Of a stretch of 64,000 bases of DNA, positions 39,206 through 46,879 are shown in pieces. Under the pieces are notes generated by a model, which had not been told where the DNA came from, did not search any database, and saw nothing but the letters and a program-made list of their open reading frames with translations. The stretch spans positions 62,001-126,000 of the forward strand of contig VMER01000001.1 of assembly GCA_007375645.1 (NCBI GenBank), given 5' to 3'. Origin of the DNA: Parcubacteria group bacterium LiPW_15 (GTDB taxonomy: Bacteria; Patescibacteria; Paceibacteria; UBA6257; 2-01-FULL-56-20). Each line of letters starts with the position of its first letter. The first letter of the stretch is position 1. A program made the translations under genes and the position numbers.

Positions 39206-39688
39206 TCAGGGGTTGAGGTCTCCATTCTCGAGCTCGCCGTCGTAGTCTTCGGGGAAATAGTCGGAGAGGAACCCGTCGGCGCGGGACATCTCGCGCCACT
39301 CCTCGGACCTTGCGACCGCCGCCGAGTCGTTCTGGAAAGCCAGCTTTCTCTCCTCGAGATAGGCTAGCGCTTCCTCCTCCGACTCCGTGAGGAGTACTCC
39401 GTGGTCGGGGTGGGTCAGATCGTTGATGAAGAAACCCTTCTCCACGAGGCGCTGTGTTTCGAAGGGATGTCCGGCGTAGCTGCCGCGCTGGAAGGCCGGA
39501 GAGTCTGCGTTCAGGAAGACCTTGGGGCTCGGCTCTCCGCAGAGAATGTGCTCCGTGTCGATTCTGGAGATGACGAACGGCCCCTCAACTCCCGTGGGTT
39601 TGCCGTAGAGTGACGTCACACACCAGAAGCCGCCCCCAGGTTTCAGGGTGTTGAGAAACTCTGTAGTGGATAAAATGACTCTTGTCAT
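39206..39688 (-). CDS. Hypothetical soluble protein with strong SD
   Basis: 160 residues, acidic tail (SDYFPEDYDGELENGDLNP). The middle has GFFINDLTHPDHGVLLTESEEEALAYLEER. No membrane segment. Ribosome site AGAAGGAGAAGGGTA before the ATG. It is the second gene after 39732 in a leftward pair with GC-rich codons unlike the neighbouring housekeeping genes. No family recognised. Confidence 0.65.
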   Translation of the reverse strand: MTRVILSTTEFLNTLKPGGGFWCVTSLYGKPTGVEGPFVISRIDTEHILCGEPSPKVFLNADSPAFQRGSYAGHPFETQRLVEKGFFINDLTHPDHGVLLTESEEEALAYLEERKLAFQNDSAAVARSEEWREMSRADGFLSDYFPEDYDGELENGDLNP

Positions 39689-39731
39689 TACCCTTCTCCT
39701 TCTTTCTCAAATCTAGTTACGAGATGGGGGA

Positions 39732-40157
39732 CTAGGGAGTCGCGAGGCCGAACTTCATCCGCTCCTCGGCGAGGAGAAGATGAGCCTCTCGTTTCGCCTG
39801 ACGCGTGAGAGGCACCGTCTTATTCGCGACGCAGTAGAGAATGATAGTGCCCTCGCGGGCGACGACGGCTTCGGTGATGAATACGTCGCCGTCGACATAT
39901 CCGACGACGTAGGCCTCCTGTACCACTTCACCCCTCGCATCGTAGAAGCGCGTGAGGCTTCGTACGCGGGAGGGATGAAGGGGCCAGTCGGCTCTCGAGC
40001 GGGTGATGCGGATGAGACCATCCGCGGTTACGCTCCTCATCTTAACCACTTCGCCGAAACCTGCCCTCTCGCCCACTTTGTAGACGAGGAGGCAGGAACA
40101 CACGATCGTTGAGATGGCGAGGACTACCACGAGAAACGTGGCCAACTTCTTGGGCAT
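39732..40157 (-). CDS. Hypothetical membrane-anchored protein with strong SD
   Basis: 141 residues. One N-terminal hydrophobic segment (LATFLVVVLAISTIVCSCLL) ends in Cys-Ser-Cys, which could be a lipobox or simply an anchor; the rest is soluble and would lie outside. Ribosome site GAGAAAAGGAA before the ATG. The leader carries a promoter and a strong hairpin. No family recognised. Confidence 0.65.
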   Translation of the reverse strand: MPKKLATFLVVVLAISTIVCSCLLVYKVGERAGFGEVVKMRSVTADGLIRITRSRADWPLHPSRVRSLTRFYDARGEVVQEAYVVGYVDGDVFITEAVVAREGTIILYCVANKTVPLTRQAKREAHLLLAEERMKFGLATP

Positions 40158-40176
40158 TTCCTTTTCTCCTTCTCCG

Positions 40177-40285
40177 TTTCAGTTCCGGGACAAAGGGGGA
40201 AATTCGGTATTGCCCCCATAATTCCGGAACCGAAATATGTTCAAAAGTCTGCGGAGATTGTATCATACAAATAACTATTTGTCAA
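40177..40285 (-). promoter_or_regulatory. Promoter and 5' leader hairpin of the 39732 gene
   Basis: TTGACA (40285-40280) and TACAAT (40262-40257) on the minus strand, 17 bp apart. The leader folds with arms TTTCGGTTCCGG and CCGGAACTGAAA around an inner GGGGG/CCCCC stem, ending just before the SD, as in the gene at 1791. Confidence 0.75.
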
Positions 40286-40365
40286 ACTAGAATGCCTACG
40301 TTTTGCGGAGTCAACTGATTTTTAATTGGTTTGTTCGTATGGCTTTTTTAGCTTAAAATTAGGGA

Positions 40366-41325
40366 ATGGAACGAGCCATACGAACCTCAAACAAACAGTT
40401 CGCTTACAAGCCGGAAGTAGTTAACAAAAAGAACCTCAAAAAGAAATCCGGATTTATCGTCACCGGGATGGGCGGTTCGGCTCTTTCCGCCGGACTCTTA
40501 AAAAACACGTTCCCGAATTTGGACATAATTGTTCATCGTAATTACGGACTTCCGAATATCCCACTTAAAGAATTAAAGAACCATCTGTTTATCGCCAGTT
40601 CCTATTCGGGTAACACCGAAGAGGTGATAGATTCGCTTTCGGCGGCAAGAAAGGCGAAGCTTGCCGTGGCAGTGGTCGCGACCGGCGGAAAACTTTTAAA
40701 AATAGCGATAGATAATAAATTGCCGTATGTGCAGCTGCCGGACGAAAATATCCAGCCGCGCATGGCCTTGGGGCTTTCCGCAAAAGCGCTTTTGAAAATT
40801 ATGGGCAAAGAAGCGGAACTTAAAAAAATATCCGCGCTTGAGACGCTTGATCCAGGCAAGTTTGAAGCCGCTGGCAGAACTCTCGCCGGGAAACTTTTCG
40901 GAAGGATTCCGGTCATTTACGCATCCGACAAAAATGGTTCTCTGGCCTACACCTGGAAGATAAAATTTAACGAGACCGCAAAGATCCCGGCGTTTTACGA
41001 TGTGCTCCCGGAATTGAACCATAACGAGATGACCGGTTTCGGCGGCGAAGGCGAGGCCAGGAAAATTTCCGAAAAATTCTTCTTTTTGTTCCTTAAAGAG
41101 AAGAAGGATGATCCGCGCATCAGGCGCAGAATGGAAGTGCTCGAAGATATTTTGAGAGGTTTAGGTTTTAGCTTTGAGGTTATAGACACTGATGGGAAAA
41201 ATGACGCGGAGAAAGTATTTTCTTCTCTAATGCTCGCGGACTGGACCTCTTACTATCTGGCTTATAAGTACGGAGCCGATCCGGAGGCGGTTCCTTTGGT
41301 CGAGAAATTTAAAAAGCTTTTGTAA
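40366..41325 (+). CDS. Bifunctional phosphoglucose/phosphomannose isomerase
   Basis: 319 residues with two SIS domains. Seen: GFIVTGMGGSALSAGLLK (phosphosugar loop), SSYSGNTEEVIDSL, and PELNHNEMTGF with the catalytic Glu/His region typical of the archaeal and CPR bifunctional PGI/PMI. It interconverts glucose-6-P, fructose-6-P and mannose-6-P. TAAAAT ends 6 nt before the ATG. First gene of a six-gene rightward run and followed by a sugar kinase. Confidence 0.9.
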   Translation: MERAIRTSNKQFAYKPEVVNKKNLKKKSGFIVTGMGGSALSAGLLKNTFPNLDIIVHRNYGLPNIPLKELKNHLFIASSYSGNTEEVIDSLSAARKAKLAVAVVATGGKLLKIAIDNKLPYVQLPDENIQPRMALGLSAKALLKIMGKEAELKKISALETLDPGKFEAAGRTLAGKLFGRIPVIYASDKNGSLAYTWKIKFNETAKIPAFYDVLPELNHNEMTGFGGEGEARKISEKFFFLFLKEKKDDPRIRRRMEVLEDILRGLGFSFEVIDTDGKNDAEKVFSSLMLADWTSYYLAYKYGADPEAVPLVEKFKKLL

Positions 41326-41328
41326 AAC

Positions 41329-42174
41329 ATGTATCTCGTATTTGACATCGGCGGCTCCAAAACCCGCCTCGGAATTTCCGAAGATAAACAAACTCTGTTC
41401 GGGGAACCGAAAGTGATAGACACGCCAAAAGTTTTTGAAGACGGAATAAAGCTCATTAGCCAAACTGTCGGCGAGATGCTTGCCGGAAAAAAGCTTATAG
41501 CGGCCGCGGGCGGGGTGGCCGGAGTTTTGGACAAGACGAAATCCGAACTTGCGCGGGCTCCTCATCTTGAAGGCTGGGCCTGGAAACCGCTTAAGGAAAG
41601 CCTGGAAACGGCACTAAACTGCCCCATAAAGCTCGAAAACGATTCGGCGGTTGTGGGTTTAGGCGAGGCGCACGAGGGAAAGGGGAAGGGGCAAAGAATA
41701 GTGGCTTATCTTACTGTTTCTACCGGTGTCGGCGGGGCGAGGATAACCAATGGGAAAATTGATGAGACTTCGCTTGGTTTCGAACCGGGACATCAAATAA
41801 TAGACCCGAATGGTTTAACTTGTCTGGCTTGCGGGGTCAAAGGACACCTGGAGGCCTACGTCTCCGGCTACCAAATTGGCATAACCTACAAAATGCCGGC
41901 GTATGAAATAGCGGATGCGAATGTCTGGGAAGAACTTTCCAAATACTTGGCGATCGGGGTCAATAATGTCCTGGTCCATTGGTCGCCGGATATTGTGGTC
42001 GTGGGCGGCAGCATGATGAAGCAAGTCGGCATTCCGATAGAGAGGGTGCGCGCGCATTTGAAAGAAATGCTAAAAATATTTCCGACCATTCCGCCAATAG
42101 AGCTCGCGACCTTGGGCGACCTGGGCGGTCTCTACGGCGGCCTTGCCCTGCATCGAGAAAATACAAATTTATAA
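41329..42174 (+). CDS. ROK-family sugar kinase (glucokinase-like)
   Basis: 281 residues. ATP-binding FDIGGSKTRLG at the start, sugar-binding LENDSAVVGLGEA with the catalytic Asp, STGVGGARI phosphate loop, and GHQIIDPNG followed by the zinc-like CLACGVKGHLEAY, where the usual CxCGxxGC is reduced to two Cys and a His. It should phosphorylate glucose or a relative and feed the isomerase 3 nt upstream. Confidence 0.9.
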   Translation: MYLVFDIGGSKTRLGISEDKQTLFGEPKVIDTPKVFEDGIKLISQTVGEMLAGKKLIAAAGGVAGVLDKTKSELARAPHLEGWAWKPLKESLETALNCPIKLENDSAVVGLGEAHEGKGKGQRIVAYLTVSTGVGGARITNGKIDETSLGFEPGHQIIDPNGLTCLACGVKGHLEAYVSGYQIGITYKMPAYEIADANVWEELSKYLAIGVNNVLVHWSPDIVVVGGSMMKQVGIPIERVRAHLKEMLKIFPTIPPIELATLGDLGGLYGGLALHRENTNL

Positions 42175-42177
42175 ATT

Positions 42178-42942
42178 ATGTCCGAATACTATAATCCGAA
42201 TCGCACCAAAAACGTTTTCAATCCCGAGTCAAAAGAAGCATTCAGAGTCAGCCGTTCGAAAATAGATCTGTTTTTGAACTGTCCTCGCTGTTTTTATTTG
42301 GACAGGCGCATGGGCGTGGGCCAGCCGCCGGGATATCCGTTCTCACTGAACTCCGCGGTAGATAAATTGCTCAAAAAAGAATTTGATTCGCATCGCGCGA
42401 AAGGAACCCCGCATCCTTTGATGGAACATTACGGAGTCGATGCCGTGCCGTTTGTGCATCCCAAAATGGATGAATGGCGCGATTCCTTAAAGCGAGGAAT
42501 AACCTACACCGATCCGGAGACGAATTTAACCATCACCGGAGGCGTGGACGATGTTTGGGTGACTCCAAAAGGCGAACTGATAATCGTGGACTATAAAGCT
42601 ACTTCTAAGACCGGAGAAGTTAATTTGGATGCGGATTGGCAGATAGGCTACAAACGGCAGATGGAAGTTTATCAATGGCTATTCAGAAAGAACGGATTTG
42701 AAGTATCGGATACAGGATATTTTGTTTACTGTAATGGCGACGCGGACAAAGAAGCTTTTGACGCGAAATTGGAATTCACCATAAAACTGATCCCGTACGA
42801 AGGAAATCCGTCTTGGGTGGAGGGAGCTGTGCGTCAGATAAAAAAGACTTTAATGAGCGCGGAGTTGCCGCCGCCGGGAGACGATTGTGATTATTGCAAA
42901 TACAGGAAGGCGGTCTCGGAGGTCCTCGGGCTCGGTAAATAA
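42178..42942 (+). CDS. RecB/Cas4-like PD-(D/E)XK nuclease with four-Cys cluster
   Basis: 254 residues. SRSKIDLFLNCPRCFYLDRR at the N-terminus and CDYCKYRKAV at the C-terminus supply four Cys that could hold an Fe-S cluster as in AddB and Cas4; the nuclease core is GGVDDVWVTPKGELIIVDYKATS with Asp, Asp and Lys, then a Gln-x-x-x-Tyr-like YKRQMEVYQWL. It should be an exonuclease in DNA repair. No CRISPR is in the window. Confidence 0.85.
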   Translation: MSEYYNPNRTKNVFNPESKEAFRVSRSKIDLFLNCPRCFYLDRRMGVGQPPGYPFSLNSAVDKLLKKEFDSHRAKGTPHPLMEHYGVDAVPFVHPKMDEWRDSLKRGITYTDPETNLTITGGVDDVWVTPKGELIIVDYKATSKTGEVNLDADWQIGYKRQMEVYQWLFRKNGFEVSDTGYFVYCNGDADKEAFDAKLEFTIKLIPYEGNPSWVEGAVRQIKKTLMSAELPPPGDDCDYCKYRKAVSEVLGLGK

Positions 42943-43277
42943 TGCTAACCATAAGAAGACAAAGGCAACTTCATTGGACCTCGCATGCGCGGAGCAAGAT
43001 GCTTTTTTATCGCCTGAGTGAGGGAAGGATAAAAAGAGTTCTGAATGCCCCGGAGCGCATTGAGACGGGCATTGCGCCCGAGACCGTAGCCATGATGCAG
43101 ACCCAGCGCGGACCCAAGAATTCCCATGAGATATGGGTAATGGTCGCGGACGATAAGGTTCGGAGAAAGGTTGTAAGCGCTTGGAGATATCCGGGCAAAA
43201 CCAAACCCGGCGAAAAGCTTCCGGAGGAGATTTTAAAGGAGTTTCGTTCGGGATTGGCTATAATTAAAGAAAGATGA
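42942..43277 (+). CDS. Small basic protein, DUF4258-like
   Basis: 111 residues beginning MLTIRRQRQLHWTSHARSKM. The pattern of an early HxxxR helix, a strand IETGIAPETVAMMQ and a later EIWVMVADD / RKVVSAWRYP pair resembles the toxin-like DUF4258/BrnT-type fold, but this is weak. It shares its first base with the last base of the upstream stop and overlaps the next start by 4 bp. Confidence 0.6.
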   Translation: MLTIRRQRQLHWTSHARSKMLFYRLSEGRIKRVLNAPERIETGIAPETVAMMQTQRGPKNSHEIWVMVADDKVRRKVVSAWRYPGKTKPGEKLPEEILKEFRSGLAIIKER

Positions 43278-43798
43278 GAACTGTATTTGTTGTTATACTT
43301 ATTGTGATAGCCGCGGGATTTTTATTTGTATACGCGCGGCCGCAAACTCAAATGGAATTAAAAAGCTTCAGTTTCGATAAAAACGGAGTAATGCCGTCCC
43401 GGTTAAGTTGCGATGGAGGGAATTTAAGTCCGCATCTAACGATAAGCGGAGTTTCGGCGGCGGCCAAAAGTTTGGCGCTTATTGTTGACGACCCCGATGC
43501 GACGCGGGGCGGAACGTTCACGCATTGGATAATTTGGAATATTCCGGCCGGCACGACCGATATGCTGGAGGGCCAATATCCGCAGGGAGCGATCCAGGGC
43601 AGAAATGATTTCGGCAGTTCAAGCTACGGAGGTCCTTGTCCGCCAAGCGGCGTTACGCATAGTTACCATTTCAAACTGTATGCGTTGGACGCGCTTCTCT
43701 CTTTATCAACCGATTCCACGGTTCAGGACCTGGAGCCGGAGATAGAAAAACACTTAATCGAAAAAGCCGAACTCGTTGGAACTTATAGCAGACCTTAA
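43274..43798 (+). CDS. PEBP/YbhB-family protein, membrane-anchored
   Basis: 174 residues. One N-terminal span (TVFVVILIVIAAGFLFVY), then a phosphatidylethanolamine-binding-protein fold: LSCDGGNLSPHLTISG, VDDPDATRGGTFTHWIIWNI with the conserved DPD and HW, and GPCPPSGVTHSYHFKLYALD. It binds small phosphate ligands; function in bacteria is unknown. Anchored outside. Confidence 0.9.
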   Translation: MRTVFVVILIVIAAGFLFVYARPQTQMELKSFSFDKNGVMPSRLSCDGGNLSPHLTISGVSAAAKSLALIVDDPDATRGGTFTHWIIWNIPAGTTDMLEGQYPQGAIQGRNDFGSSSYGGPCPPSGVTHSYHFKLYALDALLSLSTDSTVQDLEPEIEKHLIEKAELVGTYSRP

Positions 43799-44152
43799 AT
43801 GCGAATATTTATCGGAACAATTTTACTGCGGCTCGGGATCGCGTTCGCCCTGCTTTATCCCGCAGTGATGTCGTTCGTGAATCCCGATAAATGGACGGCG
43901 CTTCTGCCTCCGGTCCTGACTGCGCTTATAGCCCCCAAAAATTTGCTGATGATCCTTGCGGGATATAATTTACTTTTTGCAATTTTAATCTTAGTAAAAC
44001 CGGATCCGGGTTGGGCGATCTGCGGCATTTTGTTTGTAACCTTTATCGCGTTGGCTGTTTTAGGCTATCGCGATCTGGATCTGGTATATCAAAATATTTC
44101 TGTGGGCCTGGCGACGCTAGCTCTCGGGCTTTTCGGAAAAACGAGGGGTTGA
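43799..44152 (+). CDS. DoxX-like membrane protein
   Basis: 117 residues, four hydrophobic segments and little else. The N-terminal RIFIGTILLRLGIAFALLYPA and the loop NPDKWTALLPP resemble DoxX/DoxD-type proteins; assignment is tentative. Starts directly after the PEBP stop. Confidence 0.6.
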   Translation: MRIFIGTILLRLGIAFALLYPAVMSFVNPDKWTALLPPVLTALIAPKNLLMILAGYNLLFAILILVKPDPGWAICGILFVTFIALAVLGYRDLDLVYQNISVGLATLALGLFGKTRG

Positions 44153-44213
44153 TTTCGAATTGATTAAAGGCTAATCTCTGCATAGTATCGGAGTGTCTTT
44201 TGGAGGTGGCGTG

Positions 44214-44504
44214 ATGCCGTGGAATGTGAATTTTGAACTCAGGGAAGAAGACAAGAAACATCTGGAACGATTTGCGGGTAAGCTCGGACTGGATTGGCGC
44301 GGCGTGACCATGATGGGGCTGGCCCTCGCAGAGGTGATCCAGGAAAAAGTGGTTGAGCAGAGGCAGGCGATTTGTCTCAAGGGCGAGGCCTACGGACCGC
44401 TTGAAGGCATCATGATCCACCCCTGGTCTTCCGAGGATGAATCGGCAAAGCCTCTCGCTAAGGTATTGGCCTATCGGCCGAAAACGCAGAAGAGGGCTCC
44501 GTGA
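44214..44504 (+). CDS. Small hypothetical protein with strong SD
   Basis: 96 residues from ATG 44214 (MPWNVNFELREEDKKHLERF). Ribosome site TTGGAGGTGGCGTG before the ATG; a promoter TTGATT-17-TAGTAT lies about 40 bp upstream (near 44160-44188). The N-terminal part reads like a ribbon-helix-helix-like unit (NFELREEDKKHLERFAGKLG), so DNA binding is possible. Its stop lies inside the terminator hairpin. Confidence 0.65.
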   Translation: MPWNVNFELREEDKKHLERFAGKLGLDWRGVTMMGLALAEVIQEKVVEQRQAICLKGEAYGPLEGIMIHPWSSEDESAKPLAKVLAYRPKTQKRAP

Positions 44505-44517
44505 GGGGCCCTTTTTA
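44491..44517 (+). terminator. Terminator overlapping the stop of 44214
   Basis: AGGGCTCC, loop GTGA, GGGGCCCT, then TTTT. The TGA stop is in the loop. Confidence 0.85.
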
Positions 44518-44547
44518 AAATCGAAAAATTCTGTTAAAGTTCTACCG

Positions 44548-45543
44548 ATGAAACTTTCCATCGGAATCGTGGGTATGCCGAATGTCGGCAAGTCCACTTT
44601 ATTCAAAAACTTAACCAAATCCGAAGTTCACATCGCGAACTATCCATTTGCGACCATTGATCCGAACGTGGGCGTGGTAACCGTTCCAGACGAACGGCTC
44701 GCAACGCTTGCGAATTTAAGTAAATCAAAAAAAATAATTCCGGCGGTAGTAGAGTTTTATGATATCGCCGGGCTCGTCAAAGGCGCTTCGCAAGGGGAAG
44801 GATTGGGAAATCAATTCTTAACCCACATCCGCGATACTCAGGCGATAGCCGTGGTTCTTCGTATATTCAAAAATCCGGAAATCATTCACGTGGAAGGGGC
44901 GCCCGATCCATTAAGAGATCTGGAGATAATAAACAGCGAACTCGCGCTCAAAGATCTGGATACCATTGAAAAACGGCTTAAAAAGCTGGAAGGCGAAGCG
45001 CGCGCGGGCGACAAGATCGCCATTAAAGCTTTGGAGACCATAAATAAGGTAAAAGCCGTTCTTGAGAAAGGGGGATTGGCGCTTGAGTTCAGGGATGAAC
45101 CGATAGTCAAAGAACTGACCCTTTTAACCGCCAAGCGGCAGGTTTATTTATTGAACGGCGAGGAATCGGAAATCCCACCGGGACTCTTGGAAAAAATTAA
45201 AGAAGTGGGAGCGGATTATGTGGTGGCCGATCTTTCCAAAGAGGCGGCTGTCCCTCAGCTCATCAAAAAAGCTTACGAGATACTGGACCTTATAAGTTTT
45301 CTAACGACCGGAGAAGACGAGACTCGCGCTTGGACCATTGTGCGCGGGGAAAAAGCCCCGCAGGCAGCCGGCGCAATTCATACCGATTTTGAAAATAACT
45401 TCATTCGCGCAGAAGTGGTTTCTTCCGAGGATCTGATAAAATGCGGCGGGTGGAACCAGGCCAAACAAAAAGGTTTGGTTCGCCTGGAAGGTAAAGAATA
45501 CGTTGTTCGTGACGGCGACGTGATGGTGATAAGGCACGGATAG
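44548..45543 (+). CDS. ychF: YchF/Ola1-type GTPase (ATPase)
   Basis: 331 residues from ATG 44548. G1 GMPNVGKSTLF, switch region NYPFATIDPNVG, G3 DIAGLVKGASQGEGLG, G4 altered to LNGE (as in YchF, which prefers ATP), and a C-terminal TGS domain ending AEVVSSEDLIKCGG...YVVRDGDVMVIRHG. It binds ribosomes and modulates translation of leaderless mRNA in E. coli, relevant here. TAAAGT ends 7 nt before the ATG, itself leaderless. Confidence 0.96.
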   Translation: MKLSIGIVGMPNVGKSTLFKNLTKSEVHIANYPFATIDPNVGVVTVPDERLATLANLSKSKKIIPAVVEFYDIAGLVKGASQGEGLGNQFLTHIRDTQAIAVVLRIFKNPEIIHVEGAPDPLRDLEIINSELALKDLDTIEKRLKKLEGEARAGDKIAIKALETINKVKAVLEKGGLALEFRDEPIVKELTLLTAKRQVYLLNGEESEIPPGLLEKIKEVGADYVVADLSKEAAVPQLIKKAYEILDLISFLTTGEDETRAWTIVRGEKAPQAAGAIHTDFENNFIRAEVVSSEDLIKCGGWNQAKQKGLVRLEGKEYVVRDGDVMVIRHG

Positions 45544-45544
45544 A

Positions 45545-45573
45545 TTGACGGAATATCATTTGAGTCTTATAAT
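45545..45573 (+). promoter_or_regulatory. Promoter of the zinc-ribbon pair
   Basis: TTGACG and TATAAT separated by 17 bp, directly after ychF. Confidence 0.85.
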
Positions 45574-45614
45574 TTTTCCCAGCACTGTAAATCTCTTACC
45601 TCAGGAGGAAAAGC

Positions 45615-45848
45615 ATGCCGGAAAAGGTGTGGGCTTATTGCAAAGGGTGTGAGAAGAACCGCGATTTCCATTTCGCGTACGATCACGTCTCAAACATCGA
45701 AGATGTGGTGAAGCGTGGAGCAACTCCTCGGAAGATGCGCATCTTCCGCTGCCCTCAGTGTCTTGAGGAGTGCGATGAAGGATCGGTTCCCAAGCCGAAG
45801 CTCGAAGCCTTGGATAGGATCAAGGCCCGACAGCTCAGGGCGACGTAG
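45615..45848 (+). CDS. Small zinc-ribbon protein A
   Basis: 77 residues. Two CxxC knuckles (CKGCEK near residue 9 and CPQCLEEC near 47) form a zinc ribbon with a basic linker (VVKRGATPRKMRIFRC). Ribosome site TCAGGAGGAAAAGC before ATG. Followed by a second, related protein 30 bp later. Probably nucleic-acid or protein binding; function unknown. Confidence 0.7.
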   Translation: MPEKVWAYCKGCEKNRDFHFAYDHVSNIEDVVKRGATPRKMRIFRCPQCLEECDEGSVPKPKLEALDRIKARQLRAT

Positions 45849-45878
45849 ATCTATCTACCGAAAGGAGCGCCAACGAAC

Positions 45879-46091
45879 GTGACCAATCAGATCCTCGGAC
45901 ATTGCGAGCGATGCCACTGCGACAAGTTCTTCGTCAGGGCTCAGCAAGCAGACGGGAATCTCGAAGAAGAAACCACCTTGGAGTGCCCGACCTGCGAGGT
46001 GAGGTACTTTTCGGATGAGCTTCCTGCGCCGAAAAATACTCGTCTCCCCAGAGAACCGACCAAGAAGTTAAAGGAGATGAGGTTTTGCTGA
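45879..46091 (+). CDS. Small zinc-ribbon protein B
   Basis: 70 residues from GTG 45879 with AAAGGAG upstream. CERCHCDKFF near residue 9 and CPTCEVRYF near 36 are arranged as in the preceding protein, followed by a Pro/Lys tail (LPREPTKKLKEMRFC). The two genes look like an old duplication. Confidence 0.7.
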   Translation: MTNQILGHCERCHCDKFFVRAQQADGNLEEETTLECPTCEVRYFSDELPAPKNTRLPREPTKKLKEMRFC

Positions 46092-46100
46092 CCGCAACAA

Positions 46101-46120
46101 GGCCGCCCGAAAGGGCGGCC
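46101..46120 (+). terminator. Hairpin after the zinc-ribbon pair
   Basis: GGCCGCCC, GAAA tetraloop, GGGCGGCC; only a weak T-rich tail (AATCTATTTT). Confidence 0.7.
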
Positions 46121-46127
46121 CAATCTA

Positions 46128-46173
46128 TTTTAATTTCGTGCGGAGAGCGCGCCTTCTAGGGTTTCATCATCCC
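46128..46173 (-). pseudogene. Detached copy of the recR 3' end
   Basis: Read leftward, the codons give RDDETLEGALSARN followed by TAA. The intact recR at 46273 ends ADDETLEGALEGRS. Eight residues in a row are the same while almost every third base differs. It lies 100 bp downstream of the present recR stop, beyond an inverted repeat. Confidence 0.65.
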
Positions 46174-46175
46174 GC

Positions 46176-46238
46176 ACCAAACGAGCATTGCGGCCGGGGC
46201 TAACCGCCGGGCCGTTCTAAAACAGATGCTCGTTTGGT
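46176..46238. repeat. Inverted-repeat element next to recR
   Basis: Perfect 13-bp arms ACCAAACGAGCAT (46176-46188) and ATGCTCGTTTGGT (46226-46238) with an inner CGGCC/GGGCCG pairing. It separates recR from the detached recR tail. Confidence 0.75.
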
Positions 46239-46272
46239 GACGGGACAGGTCCGCTTCACCTCAATATTTTAT

Positions 46273-46878
46273 CTAACTTCTTCCTTCTAATGCCCCCTCA
46301 AGAGTCTCATCATCTGCGAATTCTATCTCACCGCCCGTGGGGAGACCACGTCCGAGTCTGGTTATTTTTTTAGAAAAGCCATCCAACTCTTTTCGCAATA
46401 TTCCCGCGTTCCAATCGCCAACACTTGTCGGGTTAAAGCCCAGAATTATTTCCTCCGCTTGTCCGCCAAATTCTTTTTGGATAAATGATTTTAAACTTTG
46501 GAGCCGAAGTTTTTGAATGTCATCCAATATTCCGGTTTTGGGTATCACGCCCAGAACCAGATATCGCCCGGAATATTTTTTTGTCTGTTCGATGGAAATC
46601 AGATCAGTTTCTTTTTCCACGATCATTATCATTTTTTGATTTCTTTCCTTGTCGGCACATACGTCACAAAGGTCTCCGGGATTCTCGTGGATAAAGAAAC
46701 ACCGCGCGCAAACTTTTATATTCTTAAGCTTGTCCAAATTATCTGCCAGGTTGGCAACGGATTGTTTTCCTTTGTCTACCAAATGAAAAGCTAATCGGGT
46801 GGCTTGCCTCGGTCCGATAGATGGCAGATCGGAAAGCTCGTCAATGAAGGCTTTTAACGATTGGGGAATTCTTATCAT
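46273..46878 (-). CDS. recR: Recombination protein RecR
   Basis: 201 residues. Helix-hairpin-helix (LPSIGPRQATRLAFHLV), zinc finger CARCFFIHENPGDLCDVC, TOPRIM domain with MIMIVEKETDLISIE, and the C-terminal TRLGRGLPTGGEIEFADDETL (quoted in parts). With RecF/RecO it loads RecA at gaps. One nt after dnaB in the operon. The tail appears replaced next to an inverted repeat. Confidence 0.95.
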   Translation of the reverse strand: MIRIPQSLKAFIDELSDLPSIGPRQATRLAFHLVDKGKQSVANLADNLDKLKNIKVCARCFFIHENPGDLCDVCADKERNQKMIMIVEKETDLISIEQTKKYSGRYLVLGVIPKTGILDDIQKLRLQSLKSFIQKEFGGQAEEIILGFNPTSVGDWNAGILRKELDGFSKKITRLGRGLPTGGEIEFADDETLEGALEGRS

Positions 46879-46879
46879 A

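Noticed and set aside
42178..42942. Cas4 of a CRISPR system
   Set aside because: The fold is shared with repair nucleases, and no repeat-spacer array or other cas gene is present in the window.
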